This document shows, in pieces, positions 50,429 through 59,285 of a stretch of DNA of 64,000 nucleotides (its first letter is position 1; every line of letters starts with the position of its first letter). Origin of the DNA: Streptomyces sp. NBC_00459 (GTDB lineage Bacteria > Actinomycetota > Actinomycetes > Streptomycetales > Streptomycetaceae); the NCBI RefSeq assembly GCF_036013955.1, contig NZ_CP107903.1:2542001-2606000 (forward strand), read 5' to 3'. A model generated the notes under the pieces. The model saw nothing but the letters and a program-made list of their open reading frames with translations, was not told where the DNA came from and did no database searches. The position numbers were made by a program, and so were the translations under genes.

Positions 50429-51295
50429 ATGACGCAGCTTCAGCCTGCCCACCAGACCTCCGCCGGCAGCACCAACGCGCTGTACGGGGGCAAGGGCACA
50501 CGCCGCATCACGGTCCGGGACATCACCGCCGCCAAGGAACGCGGCGAGAAGTGGCCCATGCTCACCGCGTACGACGCGATGACCGCGTCCGTCTTCGACG
50601 AGGCCGGTATCCCGGTCATGCTGGTCGGCGACTCGGCGGGCAACTGTCATCTGGGGTACGAGTCGACCGTACCCGTGACCCTCGACGAGATGACGATGCT
50701 CTCGGCGGCGGTCGTCCGGGGTACGAGCCGGGCGCTGATCGTCGGTGACCTTCCCTTCGGTTCCTACCAGGAGGGCCCGGTGCAGGCGCTGCGCTCGGCG
50801 ACCCGGCTGGTGAAGGACGCCGGGGTCGGTGCCGTCAAGCTGGAGGGCGGCGAGCGCTCGCACCGCCAGATCGAGCTGCTGGTCGAGTCCGGCATCCCGG
50901 TGATGGCCCACATCGGCCTGACCCCCCAGTCCGTGAACTCCATGGGGTACCGGGTCCAGGGACGCGGCGAGGAGGCCGCGCAGCAGTTGCTGCGGGACGC
51001 GAAGGCCGTGCAGGACGCGGGAGCGTTCGCGGTGGTCCTGGAGCTGGTGCCGGCCGAGCTGGCCGCCGAGGTCACCCGGACCCTGCACATCCCCACGGTG
51101 GGGATCGGGGCGGGGGTGGAGACGGACGCGCAGGTGCTGGTGTGGACGGACATGCTCGGGCTGACCGGGGGGCGGATGCCGAAGTTCGTCAAGCAGTACG
51201 CGAATCTGCGTGAGGTCATGGGTAACGCGGCGAAGGCGTTCGCCGAGGACGTGACCGGCGGGACGTTCCCGTCGGAGGAGCACTCCGTGCACTGA
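50429..51295 (+). CDS. panB: 3-methyl-2-oxobutanoate hydroxymethyltransferase PanB
   Basis: A 288-aa enzyme of pantothenate and CoA biosynthesis; it adds a hydroxymethyl group from methylene-THF to alpha-ketoisovalerate. Motifs: MLTAYDAMTASVFDEAGIPVMLVGDSAGN, VDLPFGSYQ-like VGDLPFGSYQ, GAVKLEGGER, MAHIGLTPQS and VGIGAG, with Mg ligands in the two Asp/Glu blocks. Length is normal. ATG 50429 follows GAAGGAG. It stands alone here, without panC or panD beside it. Confidence 0.96.
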   Translation: MTQLQPAHQTSAGSTNALYGGKGTRRITVRDITAAKERGEKWPMLTAYDAMTASVFDEAGIPVMLVGDSAGNCHLGYESTVPVTLDEMTMLSAAVVRGTSRALIVGDLPFGSYQEGPVQALRSATRLVKDAGVGAVKLEGGERSHRQIELLVESGIPVMAHIGLTPQSVNSMGYRVQGRGEEAAQQLLRDAKAVQDAGAFAVVLELVPAELAAEVTRTLHIPTVGIGAGVETDAQVLVWTDMLGLTGGRMPKFVKQYANLREVMGNAAKAFAEDVTGGTFPSEEHSVH

Positions 51296-51377
51296 CGGTC
51301 CGTTGTCCGGCCGCTGAACTGTTCCCTCCGGCCGACCACCGGGTCCACGGACCCCACAGAGCCACTGCGGTACGAGA

Positions 51378-51419
51378 GCAGCCCGCCGACTTCCCCCATC
51401 GGCGGGCTGCGGCTTTTGT
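51378..51419 (+). terminator. Terminator after panB
   Basis: Perfect 12-bp arms (GCAGCCCGCCGA and complement) with a 9-base loop, followed by GGCTTTTGTT. Confidence 0.9.
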
Positions 51420-51888
51420 TCCACCGCCCCGCCGACCGCTCAGTCGTCGGTCGCACCGGAACCGGTCAGGGCATCGCCGCCGGACGGTACGGACGACACC
51501 GGACCGTCGGTACCGGAACTCGGGTCGGCCGTGGGACTGAAGCTGGGGCCTGTGGCCAGTGGCCAGTGGCCACTGGCCAGGGCATATCTCTTCCAGCCGA
51601 GGGAGCCTCAGCGGGAGCCCGCGCGGTGGGTGGTGACCGACTCGCCTCCGGAGGGCGCGGAGGCCGCCGTGGCACTTCGCCGTGGCCCGAACGCCGCCCG
51701 GGCGTCCGCGGCGCACCCCCATCGGCGGCACCCGGCTGCGGATCCCCTCGCCCGTCCGCCGGAAGGCGTGCGAGAAGACCGCCGCGCCGGTGGTCGCGCC
51801 GGCGCTGACCACAGCGCCGGGTTTCATCTGCGCACGGCTGTCGGTGGTCTGTAGGTGGTTTGTCGGTGGTGGGTGACAGGTTCGTCCC
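51420..51888. other. Intergenic region with a 7-base tandem repeat
   Basis: This 469-base region lies between the panB terminator and the ABC transporter. On the minus strand, two frames show stretches of coding-like codon use: MKPGAVVSAGATTG... from 51828 and, in a different frame, a stretch ending SGATDD at about 51437. They do not join into one frame, so a decayed or frameshifted gene is possible but unproven. An ABC promoter must also lie here. Confidence 0.5.
51553..51580. repeat. Four 7-base TGGCCA(G/C) tandem units
   Basis: TGGCCAG, TGGCCAG, TGGCCAC, TGGCCAG stand head to tail. The 7-base unit is not a multiple of three, so copy changes would shift any frame across it. Confidence 0.85.
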
Positions 51889-52923
51889 ATGACGCGAATC
51901 GACAACCACCCCGCAGACGGGGCCAAGAGTGCCGTTTCCGTGCGGGGGCTGGTCAAACACTACGGCGAGACCAAGGCGCTGGACGGCGTCGACCTGGACG
52001 TCCGGGAAGGCACCGTGCTCGGGGTGCTCGGACCCAACGGCGCCGGCAAGACCACCCTCGTACGCATTCTTTCCACCCTGCTGCAGCCCGACTCGGGGCA
52101 CGCGACCGTCGCCGGGTACGACGTCCTGCGCCAGTCCCGGCAGCTGCGGCGGGTGATCGGGCTCACCGGGCAGTACGCCTCCGTGGACGAGAAGCTCCCC
52201 GGCTGGGAGAACCTGTACATGATCGGGCGGCTCCTCGACCTGCCCCGCAAGGACGCCCGCGCCCGGGCCGACGAACTGCTGGAGCGGTTCTCGCTGACCG
52301 ACGCGGCCAAGCGGCCGACGAGCACGTACTCCGGCGGTATGCGGCGGCGGCTGGACCTGGCCGCCTCGATGATCGGCCGGCCCCACGTCCTCTTCCTCGA
52401 CGAGCCCACCACCGGCCTCGACCCCCGCACCCGCAACGAGGTCTGGACCGAGGTCAAGCGGATGGTCGGCGACGGGGTGACCGTGCTGCTCACCACCCAG
52501 TACATGGAGGAGGCCGAACAGCTCGCCTCCGAGCTGGCCGTCATCGACCGGGGGAAGGTCGTCGCCGGCGGTGCCATCGACGCGCTGAAGGCGAAGGTCG
52601 GCGGCCGTACTCTGCGGATCAGGCCGGCCGACCCCCTGCAACTGCGCCCGCTCGCCCGTGACCTCGACGACCTCGGCATCACCGGACTCGCCACCACCGC
52701 CGTGGACACCGAGAACGGCAGTGTCCTGGTGCCGATCCTGAGCGACGAGCAGCTCACCGCCGTGACCGGCGCGGTCGTCGCACGCGGTATCACGATCTCC
52801 TCGATATCCACCGAACTGCCCAGCCTGGACGAGGTGTTCCTGTCCCTCACCGGCCATCGTGCCGGTGCCCCGCAGGACGACACAGGCACGTCCGCCGACA
52901 TCCGAGAGGAGGTCGCCGTATGA
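51889..52923 (+). CDS. ABC transporter ATP-binding protein (DrrA-like)
   Basis: A 344-aa ATPase. Walker A GPNGAGKTT, the Q-loop region (GLTGQYASVDEKLPGWENL), the signature YSGGM, Walker B LFLDEP followed by TTGLDP, and the H-switch region (TTQYMEEAEQL). The C-terminal extension after about residue 230 is the one seen in DrrA-type drug exporters (ISSISTELPSLDEVFLSLTGHRA). It powers the permease that follows by 4-base overlap (ATGA). ATG 51889 fits a family N terminus. Confidence 0.94.
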   Translation: MTRIDNHPADGAKSAVSVRGLVKHYGETKALDGVDLDVREGTVLGVLGPNGAGKTTLVRILSTLLQPDSGHATVAGYDVLRQSRQLRRVIGLTGQYASVDEKLPGWENLYMIGRLLDLPRKDARARADELLERFSLTDAAKRPTSTYSGGMRRRLDLAASMIGRPHVLFLDEPTTGLDPRTRNEVWTEVKRMVGDGVTVLLTTQYMEEAEQLASELAVIDRGKVVAGGAIDALKAKVGGRTLRIRPADPLQLRPLARDLDDLGITGLATTAVDTENGSVLVPILSDEQLTAVTGAVVARGITISSISTELPSLDEVFLSLTGHRAGAPQDDTGTSADIREEVAV

Positions 52924-53789
52924 GCGCCGCGACCACAACCGTCAACGAGATCCACAACGACATCCGCAACGACGACGACAGGACCGGCCGGGACGACATC
53001 CAGGCGGACGGCCGGATTCCGCTGCGCGGCCATCTGCGCCACACCGGTGCCCTCGTCCGCCGCAACCTGCTGTGGATCCGGCAGGACCCCGAGTCAATGG
53101 CCGACGCGCTGCTGATGCCGATCATCTTCACCCTGCTGTTCGTGTTCGTCTTCGGCGGCTCGATCGGGCAGGCCCTGGGCGGCGGGCAGGACGGGTATGT
53201 GCAGTACGTGATCCCGGGCATGATCGCGATGATGAGCATGACGCTGTCCCAGGGGGTCGGCACCGGGTTCTGCCAGGACTTCAACTCCGGTGTCATGGAC
53301 CGCTTCCGGTCGCTTCCGATCGGGCGCGGATCGGTGCTGTTCGCGAAGATCTCGGTCGAGCTGATCCGGATGCTGTTCGCGACCACCGTGCTGATGATCG
53401 TCGCCGTTCTGGTCGGGTTCGACATCAACCACTGGCCCGGACTGTTCGCGGCCGTGGGTCTGGCCACGCTCTTCGCCTCGTCGATCATGTGGGTGTTCCT
53501 CACCCTGGGCGTGATCATGAAGAGTGCGCAGTCCGTGCAGGCGATGGGCTTCCTGGTGCTGTTCCCGCTCCAGTTCGGTTCGTCGATCTTCGCCCCGACG
53601 AATTCGATGCCGGGCTGGCTCCAGGCGTTCACCGACTACAACCCGCTGTCCACGCTCGCGGACGCGGCGCGCGGACTGATGGTGGGCGGCCCGGTCGCGC
53701 ACGACCTGTGGGTGACCGTCGGCTGGTCGGTGGCCATCACGGCGGTGATGGCGCCGGTCGCCATCCACAAGTTCCGCACGAAGAGCTGA
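52920..53789 (+). CDS. ABC transporter permease (DrrB/ABC-2 type)
   Basis: A 289-aa membrane protein with six predicted helices and the ABC-2 permease blocks (PESMADALLMPIIFTLLFVFVFGGSIG, YVIPGMIAMMSMT, DRFRSLPIGRGSVLFAKI, AMGFLVLFPLQFGSSIFAPTNSMPGWLQAFTDYNPLS). Its ATG overlaps the ATPase stop, so the two subunits are made together. It probably exports a drug or lipid-like product. No regulator is adjacent on this strand; the large AfsR-like gene is convergent. Confidence 0.93.
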   Translation: MSAATTTVNEIHNDIRNDDDRTGRDDIQADGRIPLRGHLRHTGALVRRNLLWIRQDPESMADALLMPIIFTLLFVFVFGGSIGQALGGGQDGYVQYVIPGMIAMMSMTLSQGVGTGFCQDFNSGVMDRFRSLPIGRGSVLFAKISVELIRMLFATTVLMIVAVLVGFDINHWPGLFAAVGLATLFASSIMWVFLTLGVIMKSAQSVQAMGFLVLFPLQFGSSIFAPTNSMPGWLQAFTDYNPLSTLADAARGLMVGGPVAHDLWVTVGWSVAITAVMAPVAIHKFRTKS

Positions 53790-53849
53790 AGGACCTGAAG
53801 GAGCCGACAACCGCGGTACGCCTGTGCCGTAGGCGTCGGATGTCGGATG

Positions 53850-56800
53850 TCAGATGAGGGCGGTCGCCTCCCCCGCGGAGAGCCGGCCGCCCTCCGCGTA
53901 CGCGGCCTCGTACGCCTCGTCGCCGAGCACGTCACGCACCGCGCGGACGGAGCGGGCTCGGACCTCGCGTTCCACGTGTCCGGAGACATGGCCGGGCGGC
54001 AGCAGTGCGGCGGCGGCACCCAGGCAGCGGGCGGCGTCGTGGGCGCGGCCGGGGTCGAGGCCTACGAGGGCGGCGGCACTGGTGGTCAGCAACGTGGGGC
54101 GCATGTGCGGGGCGATGGCGATGGACAGCTCGTCGTCGGCGCGGGCCACCGCCTGTCGCGCCTTGACCAGGGCTTCCTCATATTGTCCCTCCACGATGTC
54201 CAGCCAGGACTCCGCGCCGAGGATGAACGCGTCGAAGACGACGAACGAGGCCGCTCTGAACTCCGCGCGCAGCAGCCGGATCTGCTCACGTGCCTCGGGG
54301 GCCCGGTCGGTGATGCCGAGCCAGGCCGCGAGGAAGAGCCGGGCGGCGGGCATGGCCTCGTTGACCATCCCGTCCGCCTTCTCGATCACCTCGCGCAGCA
54401 GTTGTTCGCCCTCTTCCCTCCGGCCCGCCTCCAGGAACACGTTGCCGAGGCGGGCGGCGAGCACGGTCTTCTGGGAGCGGGCGCCGAGTTGTTCGGCCAG
54501 TTCCATCGCGTCCTGGAAGTCGGTGGCGGCGGCGGCGTACTCGGCCTTGCGTTCATGAGCCTCGCCGCGTGCGGAGAGCGCCTCGGCGGCGCCCCAGGAG
54601 TCGCCGAGGCGCCGGAAGATCTCCAGCGACTCGTCGGCGTCGCGGGTCGCGTCACCGGCCCAGTCGCTGCGGTTGGCGAGGATGTTCGCGCGCATCTGCA
54701 GACAGGCGGCGAGTTCCCACTCGTAGCCGGGTGCGGCGTCGCGGCAGGTGCGCACGGACTCGCCGACGATGACGCTGAGCCGCTCCATGTCGCGGGTGAG
54801 CATGACGGCGTAGAACCAGAGGAGGCCGGGGTAGCGGCAGGTCTGTGGGGCGCCGGGTTCGTAGACCTGGGTGATGGCGCGCAGTTTCTGCCGGGCCTCC
54901 GGCGTCTGCCAGGCCTCCAACTCCATGTCCATGGAGGCGAGATGGATGAGGTGGACGCCGCGCCGGGCCTCTTCGAGGTGCTCGCCGTGCCAGGGGGGCG
55001 GGGTGTTCGTGCAGCGCTCCCACACTGGCTGGGCCGGGCGGACCGGGAGGGCGAAGGGGTCGGGGCCGAGGCTCATGACCTCGCGGGACCAGTTGCGGCC
55101 GGCGAGGCGCAGATCGCGCATCTGCCAGTACCAGGAGATCGACAGGACCAGGCAGATCGCCTCCTGTTCGTCGCGTGCGGTGACGGCGTGGCGGAGGGCG
55201 GCCCGGATGTTCTCGCTCTCCCGCTGGAAGACGTCGAGCGCGGCGACTTGGCCGGGCCCGCGCAGCAACGGGTCGGTGGTACGGGCGAGTTCGCGGAAGT
55301 ACGTGAGGTGCGCGCGCTCCGCTGCGGGGCGGTCGCCCGACTCGTCCAGGCGCTCACCGGCGTACTCGGCGACGGTCTCCAGGAGCCGGTAGCGCATCGC
55401 ACCCGCGCCGTTGTCGTCCGAAGGGGCGGCCACGACAAGGGACTTGTCGACGAGCGAGCCCAGGGCCTCCAGCGCGACGGGCCCGCACACCGCCTCGGCC
55501 GCGGGGAGGTCGCAGCCGCCCGCGAAGACGGACAGCCGCCGCAGGACGTCCCGTTCGTCGGTGTCGAGGAGGTCCCAGGACCAGTCGACGACGGCACGGA
55601 GGGTCTGCTGGCGGGGCAGGACGGTACGGCTGCCGGAGGTCAGCAGCCGGAAACGGTCGTCGAGCCGGTCGGCGATCTGCCGCAGGGACAGCATCCGCAG
55701 CCGGGCGGCGGCCAGTTCGATGGCGAGCGGCAGCCCGTCGAGCCGTCGGCAGATCTCGGCGGCGGCCTCCGGATCGTCCTCGACCCGGAACCCGGGCCGG
55801 GCGGCTGCTCCACGGTGGGCGAGCAGCCGGAGCGCGACGGGCTCGGGCAGCGGTTCGACGGGACGCACCAACTCCCCCGGTACGCCCAGGGGTTCACGGC
55901 TGGTGGCGAGCACGGTGACTCCCGGGCAGCGCGCCAGCAGTTCCGCGACGAGCTGCGCGGCGGCGTCGACGACGTGCTCGCAGTTGTCGAGGATGATCAG
56001 CATCCGCCGGTTCGCACAGTGCTCGGTGAGGCGTACCAGGGGGTCGTCGTGGCGGTCGGCGGAGGCGGCCCGCAGTTCCTCGGCACCGGCTCCGCGCAGC
56101 ACGGTCTCGCGGGCACCGACAGCGGTGAGCACGGCTTCCGGTACGGCGTCCGGGTCGACGACGGGCGCGAGTTCGGCCAGCCACACCCCGTCCGGCGTGG
56201 CGTGCGGCGCGGCGCCCCAGGTCCGGTCTCCCGTGCCGTCCCGCACGGCTTCGGCGGCCTCCTGCGACAACCGTGTCTTCCCGGCCCCGCCGGGCCCGAG
56301 CAACGTCACCAGCCGGGCCGCCGCGATGTCCCCCCGGATGGCCTCGATGTCCGTCTCCCGGCCGACGAAGGAGGTGAGGCGGGCCCGCAGGTTGCCCGCG
56401 GGCGGCGACGAGGGCGGGGTGCGGGACGTGCCGGAGGACGCGCCGGGCCGGGGCGAACGGCCGGCCGGGCCGCCTCGTGCGGGAGCCGCACCCTCAGGGT
56501 TCGTGGCGGCGACGCCGGAGGCAGGGGCGGTCGTGTCCCACGCCTCTTCGGGTACTTCGTCCGGATTCAGCAACTCCGCGTGCAGCGACCGCAGTTCGGG
56601 GCCCGGGTCGGCGCCGAGCCGGTCCGCCAGCAGCCGGCGTACGTCCTCGTAGGCGGCCAGTGCCTGGGCCGGGCGGCCCGCGTCGCGCAGGGCGCGCAGG
56701 CGGAGGGCCTGGAGAGGCTCGTCCAAGGGGTGGCTGTCGCACAGGGCGGTGAGTTCGGGCAGTGACTGTTCCGCGGCGCCCAGGGCCAGGGCTGCGGCGA

Positions 56801-57278
56801 GGCGGGCGCGGCGCGTGTCCAGGCGGCGGGTCTCCCAGCGGGCCGCCTCGGCGGTGCGGTCGGGGAGGTCGGCGAGGGCCGGTCCGTGCCACAGGGCGAG
56901 GGCGTCGTCGAGGACGACGGCCGCCTTGGCGGGGTCGCCGTCGGCCAGGGCGCGCGTGCCCTCGTCCGCGAGCCGCCCGAAACGGTGCAGGTCGACGTCG
57001 TCCGGCGCGGCACACAGCCGGTAGCCGCCCGCCGCCGAGGCGATGGTGTCCGGGCCGAGCGCCCGGCGCAGCCGGCCGACCAGCGCCTGCAGCGCGGCCG
57101 GCGCGTCGGCGGGCGCGTCCCCGTTCCACACCTCTTCCACCAGGACGCCCGCGGGCACGGTCCGGCCGGGCCGCAGGGCGAACACGGTCAGCAGGGCGCG
57201 CAGCCGCGCACCGCCGACCGGGACGAAGGTGCCGTCGGGACGGAGTGCCTGGGTGGTGCCGAGGATGCGATAGCGCAC
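53850..57278 (-). CDS. AfsR/SARP-like large regulator (BTAD + NB-ARC + TPR)
   Basis: A 1,142-aa protein. The N terminus (about 1-90, MRYRILGTTQAL) is an OmpR-type winged helix, followed by the bacterial transcriptional-activation domain (about 95-240). Residues about 320-560 form an NB-ARC/STAND ATPase: Walker A GPGGAGKT (about 326) and Walker B LIILDNCEHVV, with the sensor TSREPLGVPGE. The C-terminal half (about 600-1120) is helical with TPR-like repeats. Proteins of this shape (AfsR type) activate secondary metabolism when they sense a signal. The GTG start lacks a strong ribosome site. No biosynthetic cluster is adjacent, so its target is unknown. Confidence 0.93.
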   Translation of the reverse strand: MRYRILGTTQALRPDGTFVPVGGARLRALLTVFALRPGRTVPAGVLVEEVWNGDAPADAPAALQALVGRLRRALGPDTIASAAGGYRLCAAPDDVDLHRFGRLADEGTRALADGDPAKAAVVLDDALALWHGPALADLPDRTAEAARWETRRLDTRRARLAAALALGAAEQSLPELTALCDSHPLDEPLQALRLRALRDAGRPAQALAAYEDVRRLLADRLGADPGPELRSLHAELLNPDEVPEEAWDTTAPASGVAATNPEGAAPARGGPAGRSPRPGASSGTSRTPPSSPPAGNLRARLTSFVGRETDIEAIRGDIAAARLVTLLGPGGAGKTRLSQEAAEAVRDGTGDRTWGAAPHATPDGVWLAELAPVVDPDAVPEAVLTAVGARETVLRGAGAEELRAASADRHDDPLVRLTEHCANRRMLIILDNCEHVVDAAAQLVAELLARCPGVTVLATSREPLGVPGELVRPVEPLPEPVALRLLAHRGAAARPGFRVEDDPEAAAEICRRLDGLPLAIELAAARLRMLSLRQIADRLDDRFRLLTSGSRTVLPRQQTLRAVVDWSWDLLDTDERDVLRRLSVFAGGCDLPAAEAVCGPVALEALGSLVDKSLVVAAPSDDNGAGAMRYRLLETVAEYAGERLDESGDRPAAERAHLTYFRELARTTDPLLRGPGQVAALDVFQRESENIRAALRHAVTARDEQEAICLVLSISWYWQMRDLRLAGRNWSREVMSLGPDPFALPVRPAQPVWERCTNTPPPWHGEHLEEARRGVHLIHLASMDMELEAWQTPEARQKLRAITQVYEPGAPQTCRYPGLLWFYAVMLTRDMERLSVIVGESVRTCRDAAPGYEWELAACLQMRANILANRSDWAGDATRDADESLEIFRRLGDSWGAAEALSARGEAHERKAEYAAAATDFQDAMELAEQLGARSQKTVLAARLGNVFLEAGRREEGEQLLREVIEKADGMVNEAMPAARLFLAAWLGITDRAPEAREQIRLLRAEFRAASFVVFDAFILGAESWLDIVEGQYEEALVKARQAVARADDELSIAIAPHMRPTLLTTSAAALVGLDPGRAHDAARCLGAAAALLPPGHVSGHVEREVRARSVRAVRDVLGDEAYEAAYAEGGRLSAGEATALI

Positions 57279-57479
57279 GGGTTCATTCTCACCGGGTACC
57301 GCTCCGTGGCGCGCGTGGGTTTACGCGCGCGTGAACAGGGAGAGGTCCAGGATCGCCGGGAACCTCCAGGAACCTCCGACCCTCGGTGGGACGTTCTTCA
57401 CAGAGCACGGGTACCGTCGACCCGCCCGCACCAGCCGCGTCCGGCGTTTCCCGCCGAATCCCCTCAGGAGTCCCGCCCC

Positions 57480-58277
57480 ATGACCACCGCCACCACCCGC
57501 AACAGCGACCGGCGGATCAGCCCCGTCTTCCTCGGGATCCTGGCCGTCACGGCGGTCACGGGCTGGGCCACCTGGACCGGGTTCGCCGAACAGCCCGGTG
57601 TCGCCGTGTTCCTGTTCGTGACGTCCGCGTGGATCGTGTCCCTGTGCCTGCACGAGTACGCGCACGCGCGCACCGCGCTGCACGGGGGCGACATCACCGT
57701 GGGGGCCAAGGGGTACCTCACCCTCAATCCGCTCAAGTACACACACGCCCTGCTCAGCATCGTGCTGCCGGTGATCTTCGTGATCATGGGCGGGATCGGG
57801 CTGCCGGGCGGCGCCGTCTTCATCGAGCGGAACCGCATCCACGGCCGCTGGAAGCACAGCCTGATCTCGGCCGCCGGTCCGCTGACGAACGTCCTGTTCG
57901 CGGTGGTGTGCGCGGCCCCGTTCTGGCTGGACGCGCTGGACGGCGTACCCACCGGGTTCCGGTTCGCGCTCGCGTTCCTGGCCCTGCTCCAGGTCACGGC
58001 GGCGATCCTGAACTCCCTGCCGGTGCCCGGTCTCGACGGCTACGGGGTCATCGAGCCCTGGCTGTCGTACAACATCAAGCGCCAGGTGGAGCCGTTCGCG
58101 CCGTTCGGGCTGCTGTTCGTGTTCGCGGTGCTGTTCCTCGGGCCCGTGAACAGCGCGTTCTTCGACATGATCGACGCGGTGCTGCGCGGTCTGGGGATCA
58201 GCGAGCTCGACACGTACTGCGGTCAGGAGCTGTATCGCTTCTGGCAGGGGACGAACGAGTTCTGCGGGGTCAGTTGA
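57480..58277 (+). CDS. Site-2 protease (M50) family zinc metalloprotease
   Basis: A 265-aa membrane protein with about six helices. The zinc site HEYAHA is at residues 58-63 (H58, E59, H62) and the third ligand block NSLPVPGLDGYG in the C-terminal half. It is a small, PDZ-free M50 protease of the kind that cuts within membranes. Substrates are unknown; neighbours do not suggest one. ATG 57480 follows AGGAGT about 10 bases upstream. Confidence 0.92.
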   Translation: MTTATTRNSDRRISPVFLGILAVTAVTGWATWTGFAEQPGVAVFLFVTSAWIVSLCLHEYAHARTALHGGDITVGAKGYLTLNPLKYTHALLSIVLPVIFVIMGGIGLPGGAVFIERNRIHGRWKHSLISAAGPLTNVLFAVVCAAPFWLDALDGVPTGFRFALAFLALLQVTAAILNSLPVPGLDGYGVIEPWLSYNIKRQVEPFAPFGLLFVFAVLFLGPVNSAFFDMIDAVLRGLGISELDTYCGQELYRFWQGTNEFCGVS

Positions 58278-58452
58278 CCGAGCGGGGGCCGGCGGACCGG
58301 GCGCGCCGGAAGTAGTACCAGCACATGTTGGACGACAGCCCGGCCAGCAGTACCCACACGATCCCCAGCAGGTTGCCCTGGACGAAGGACACGACGGCGG
58401 CTGCCACGGCTAGCACGCAGACGATCAGGGCGTAGAGGGCGAGGCGGGGCAT
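58270..58452 (-). CDS. Small 60-aa membrane protein
   Basis: A 60-aa protein with two hydrophobic helices (LALYALIVCVLAVAAAVVSFV and LLGIVWVLLAGLSSNMCWYYF) and a basic tail (RRARSAGPRSVN). ATG 58452 follows AGGAG at about 9 bases. It overlaps the end of the convergent M50 gene by 8 bases. Membrane topology with both ends inside is likely. No family is recognised; it may be a small membrane-protein regulator or subunit. Confidence 0.75.
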   Translation of the reverse strand: MPRLALYALIVCVLAVAAAVVSFVQGNLLGIVWVLLAGLSSNMCWYYFRRARSAGPRSVN

Positions 58453-58522
58453 GGGGTGGGCTCCTGTCGGGGACACCGGTCGGGGGACACTGCCGGAAAC
58501 CCGTCCAGTGTCCCCCATCCGC

Positions 58523-59248
58523 TCAGATGTCGGTGACGCGCAGGCCCGCGTGGGCCTTGTAGCGGCGGTTCACGGAGATCAGGTTGGCCACCAGCGACTC
58601 GACCTGGTGGGCGTTGCGCAGCCGGCCCGCGAACACCCCGCGCATACCGGCGATACGGCCGGCGAGGGCCTGCACGATCTCCACGTCCGCCCGCTCCTCG
58701 CCGAGGACCATCACATCCGTGTCGATCTCCTCGATCGCCGGGTCCTGGAGCAGTACGGCCGACAGATGGTGGAAGGCGGCCGTGACCCGGGAGTCCGGCA
58801 GCAGGGCGGCGGCCTGTTCGGCGGCGCTGCCCTCCTCCGGCTTCAGCGCGTACGCGCCCTTCTTGTCGAAGCCGAGCGGGTTCACGCAGTCGACGACGAG
58901 CTTCCCGGCCAGTTCCTCGCGCAGGGATTCGAGGGTCTTGCCGTGTCCGTCCCAGGGCACGGCGACGATCACGATGTCGCTGCGGCGCGCGGTCTCGGCG
59001 TTGTCGGCGCCCTCGACACCATGGCCGAGTTCGTCGGCGGCGGCCTGGGCGCGGTCGGCGGCGCGCGACCCGATGATCACCTTCTGTCCGGCCCTGGCGA
59101 GCCGGTAGGCGAGGCCCTTGCCCTGCGGCCCGGTCCCGCCGAGCACGCCGACGACGAGCCCGGAGACGTCGGGAAGGTCCCAGGGGTCCTTGGCGGGAGC
59201 CTTCGCGGGTGCCTCGGCAGGGGTCTGTGCACTGTCGGTAGAGGTCAT
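58523..59248 (-). CDS. npdG: NADPH-dependent F420 reductase (Fno/NpdG)
   Basis: A 241-aa Rossmann enzyme. The N-terminal nucleotide-binding loop reads VVGVLGGTGPQGKGLAYRLA, then KVIIGSRAADRA for NADP selectivity, and VIVAVPWDGHGKTL, NPLGFDKKGAY, AFHHLSAVLL, VLGEERADVE. It moves hydride between NADPH and coenzyme F420, supplying F420H2 for redox enzymes common in actinobacteria. An Ala/Pro-rich 28-residue extension precedes the fold. Confidence 0.93.
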   Translation of the reverse strand: MTSTDSAQTPAEAPAKAPAKDPWDLPDVSGLVVGVLGGTGPQGKGLAYRLARAGQKVIIGSRAADRAQAAADELGHGVEGADNAETARRSDIVIVAVPWDGHGKTLESLREELAGKLVVDCVNPLGFDKKGAYALKPEEGSAAEQAAALLPDSRVTAAFHHLSAVLLQDPAIEEIDTDVMVLGEERADVEIVQALAGRIAGMRGVFAGRLRNAHQVESLVANLISVNRRYKAHAGLRVTDI

Positions 59249-59285
59249 GGGCCGACTTTACGTCCGTGTCCGCGTGGTCATGGGA

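Noticed and set aside
51466..52938. A 490-aa minus-strand frame over the DrrA-like gene.
   Set aside because: It is antisense to a gene with complete ABC ATPase motifs; only the part beyond 51880 was considered further and is listed as uncertain.
53847..56765. A 972-aa plus-strand frame over the AfsR-like gene.
   Set aside because: It is antisense to a multi-domain regulator with clear motifs.
51889..57278. A secondary-metabolite gene cluster around the DrrAB-like transporter and AfsR-like regulator.
   Set aside because: No polyketide, peptide, terpene or tailoring biosynthetic gene is present.
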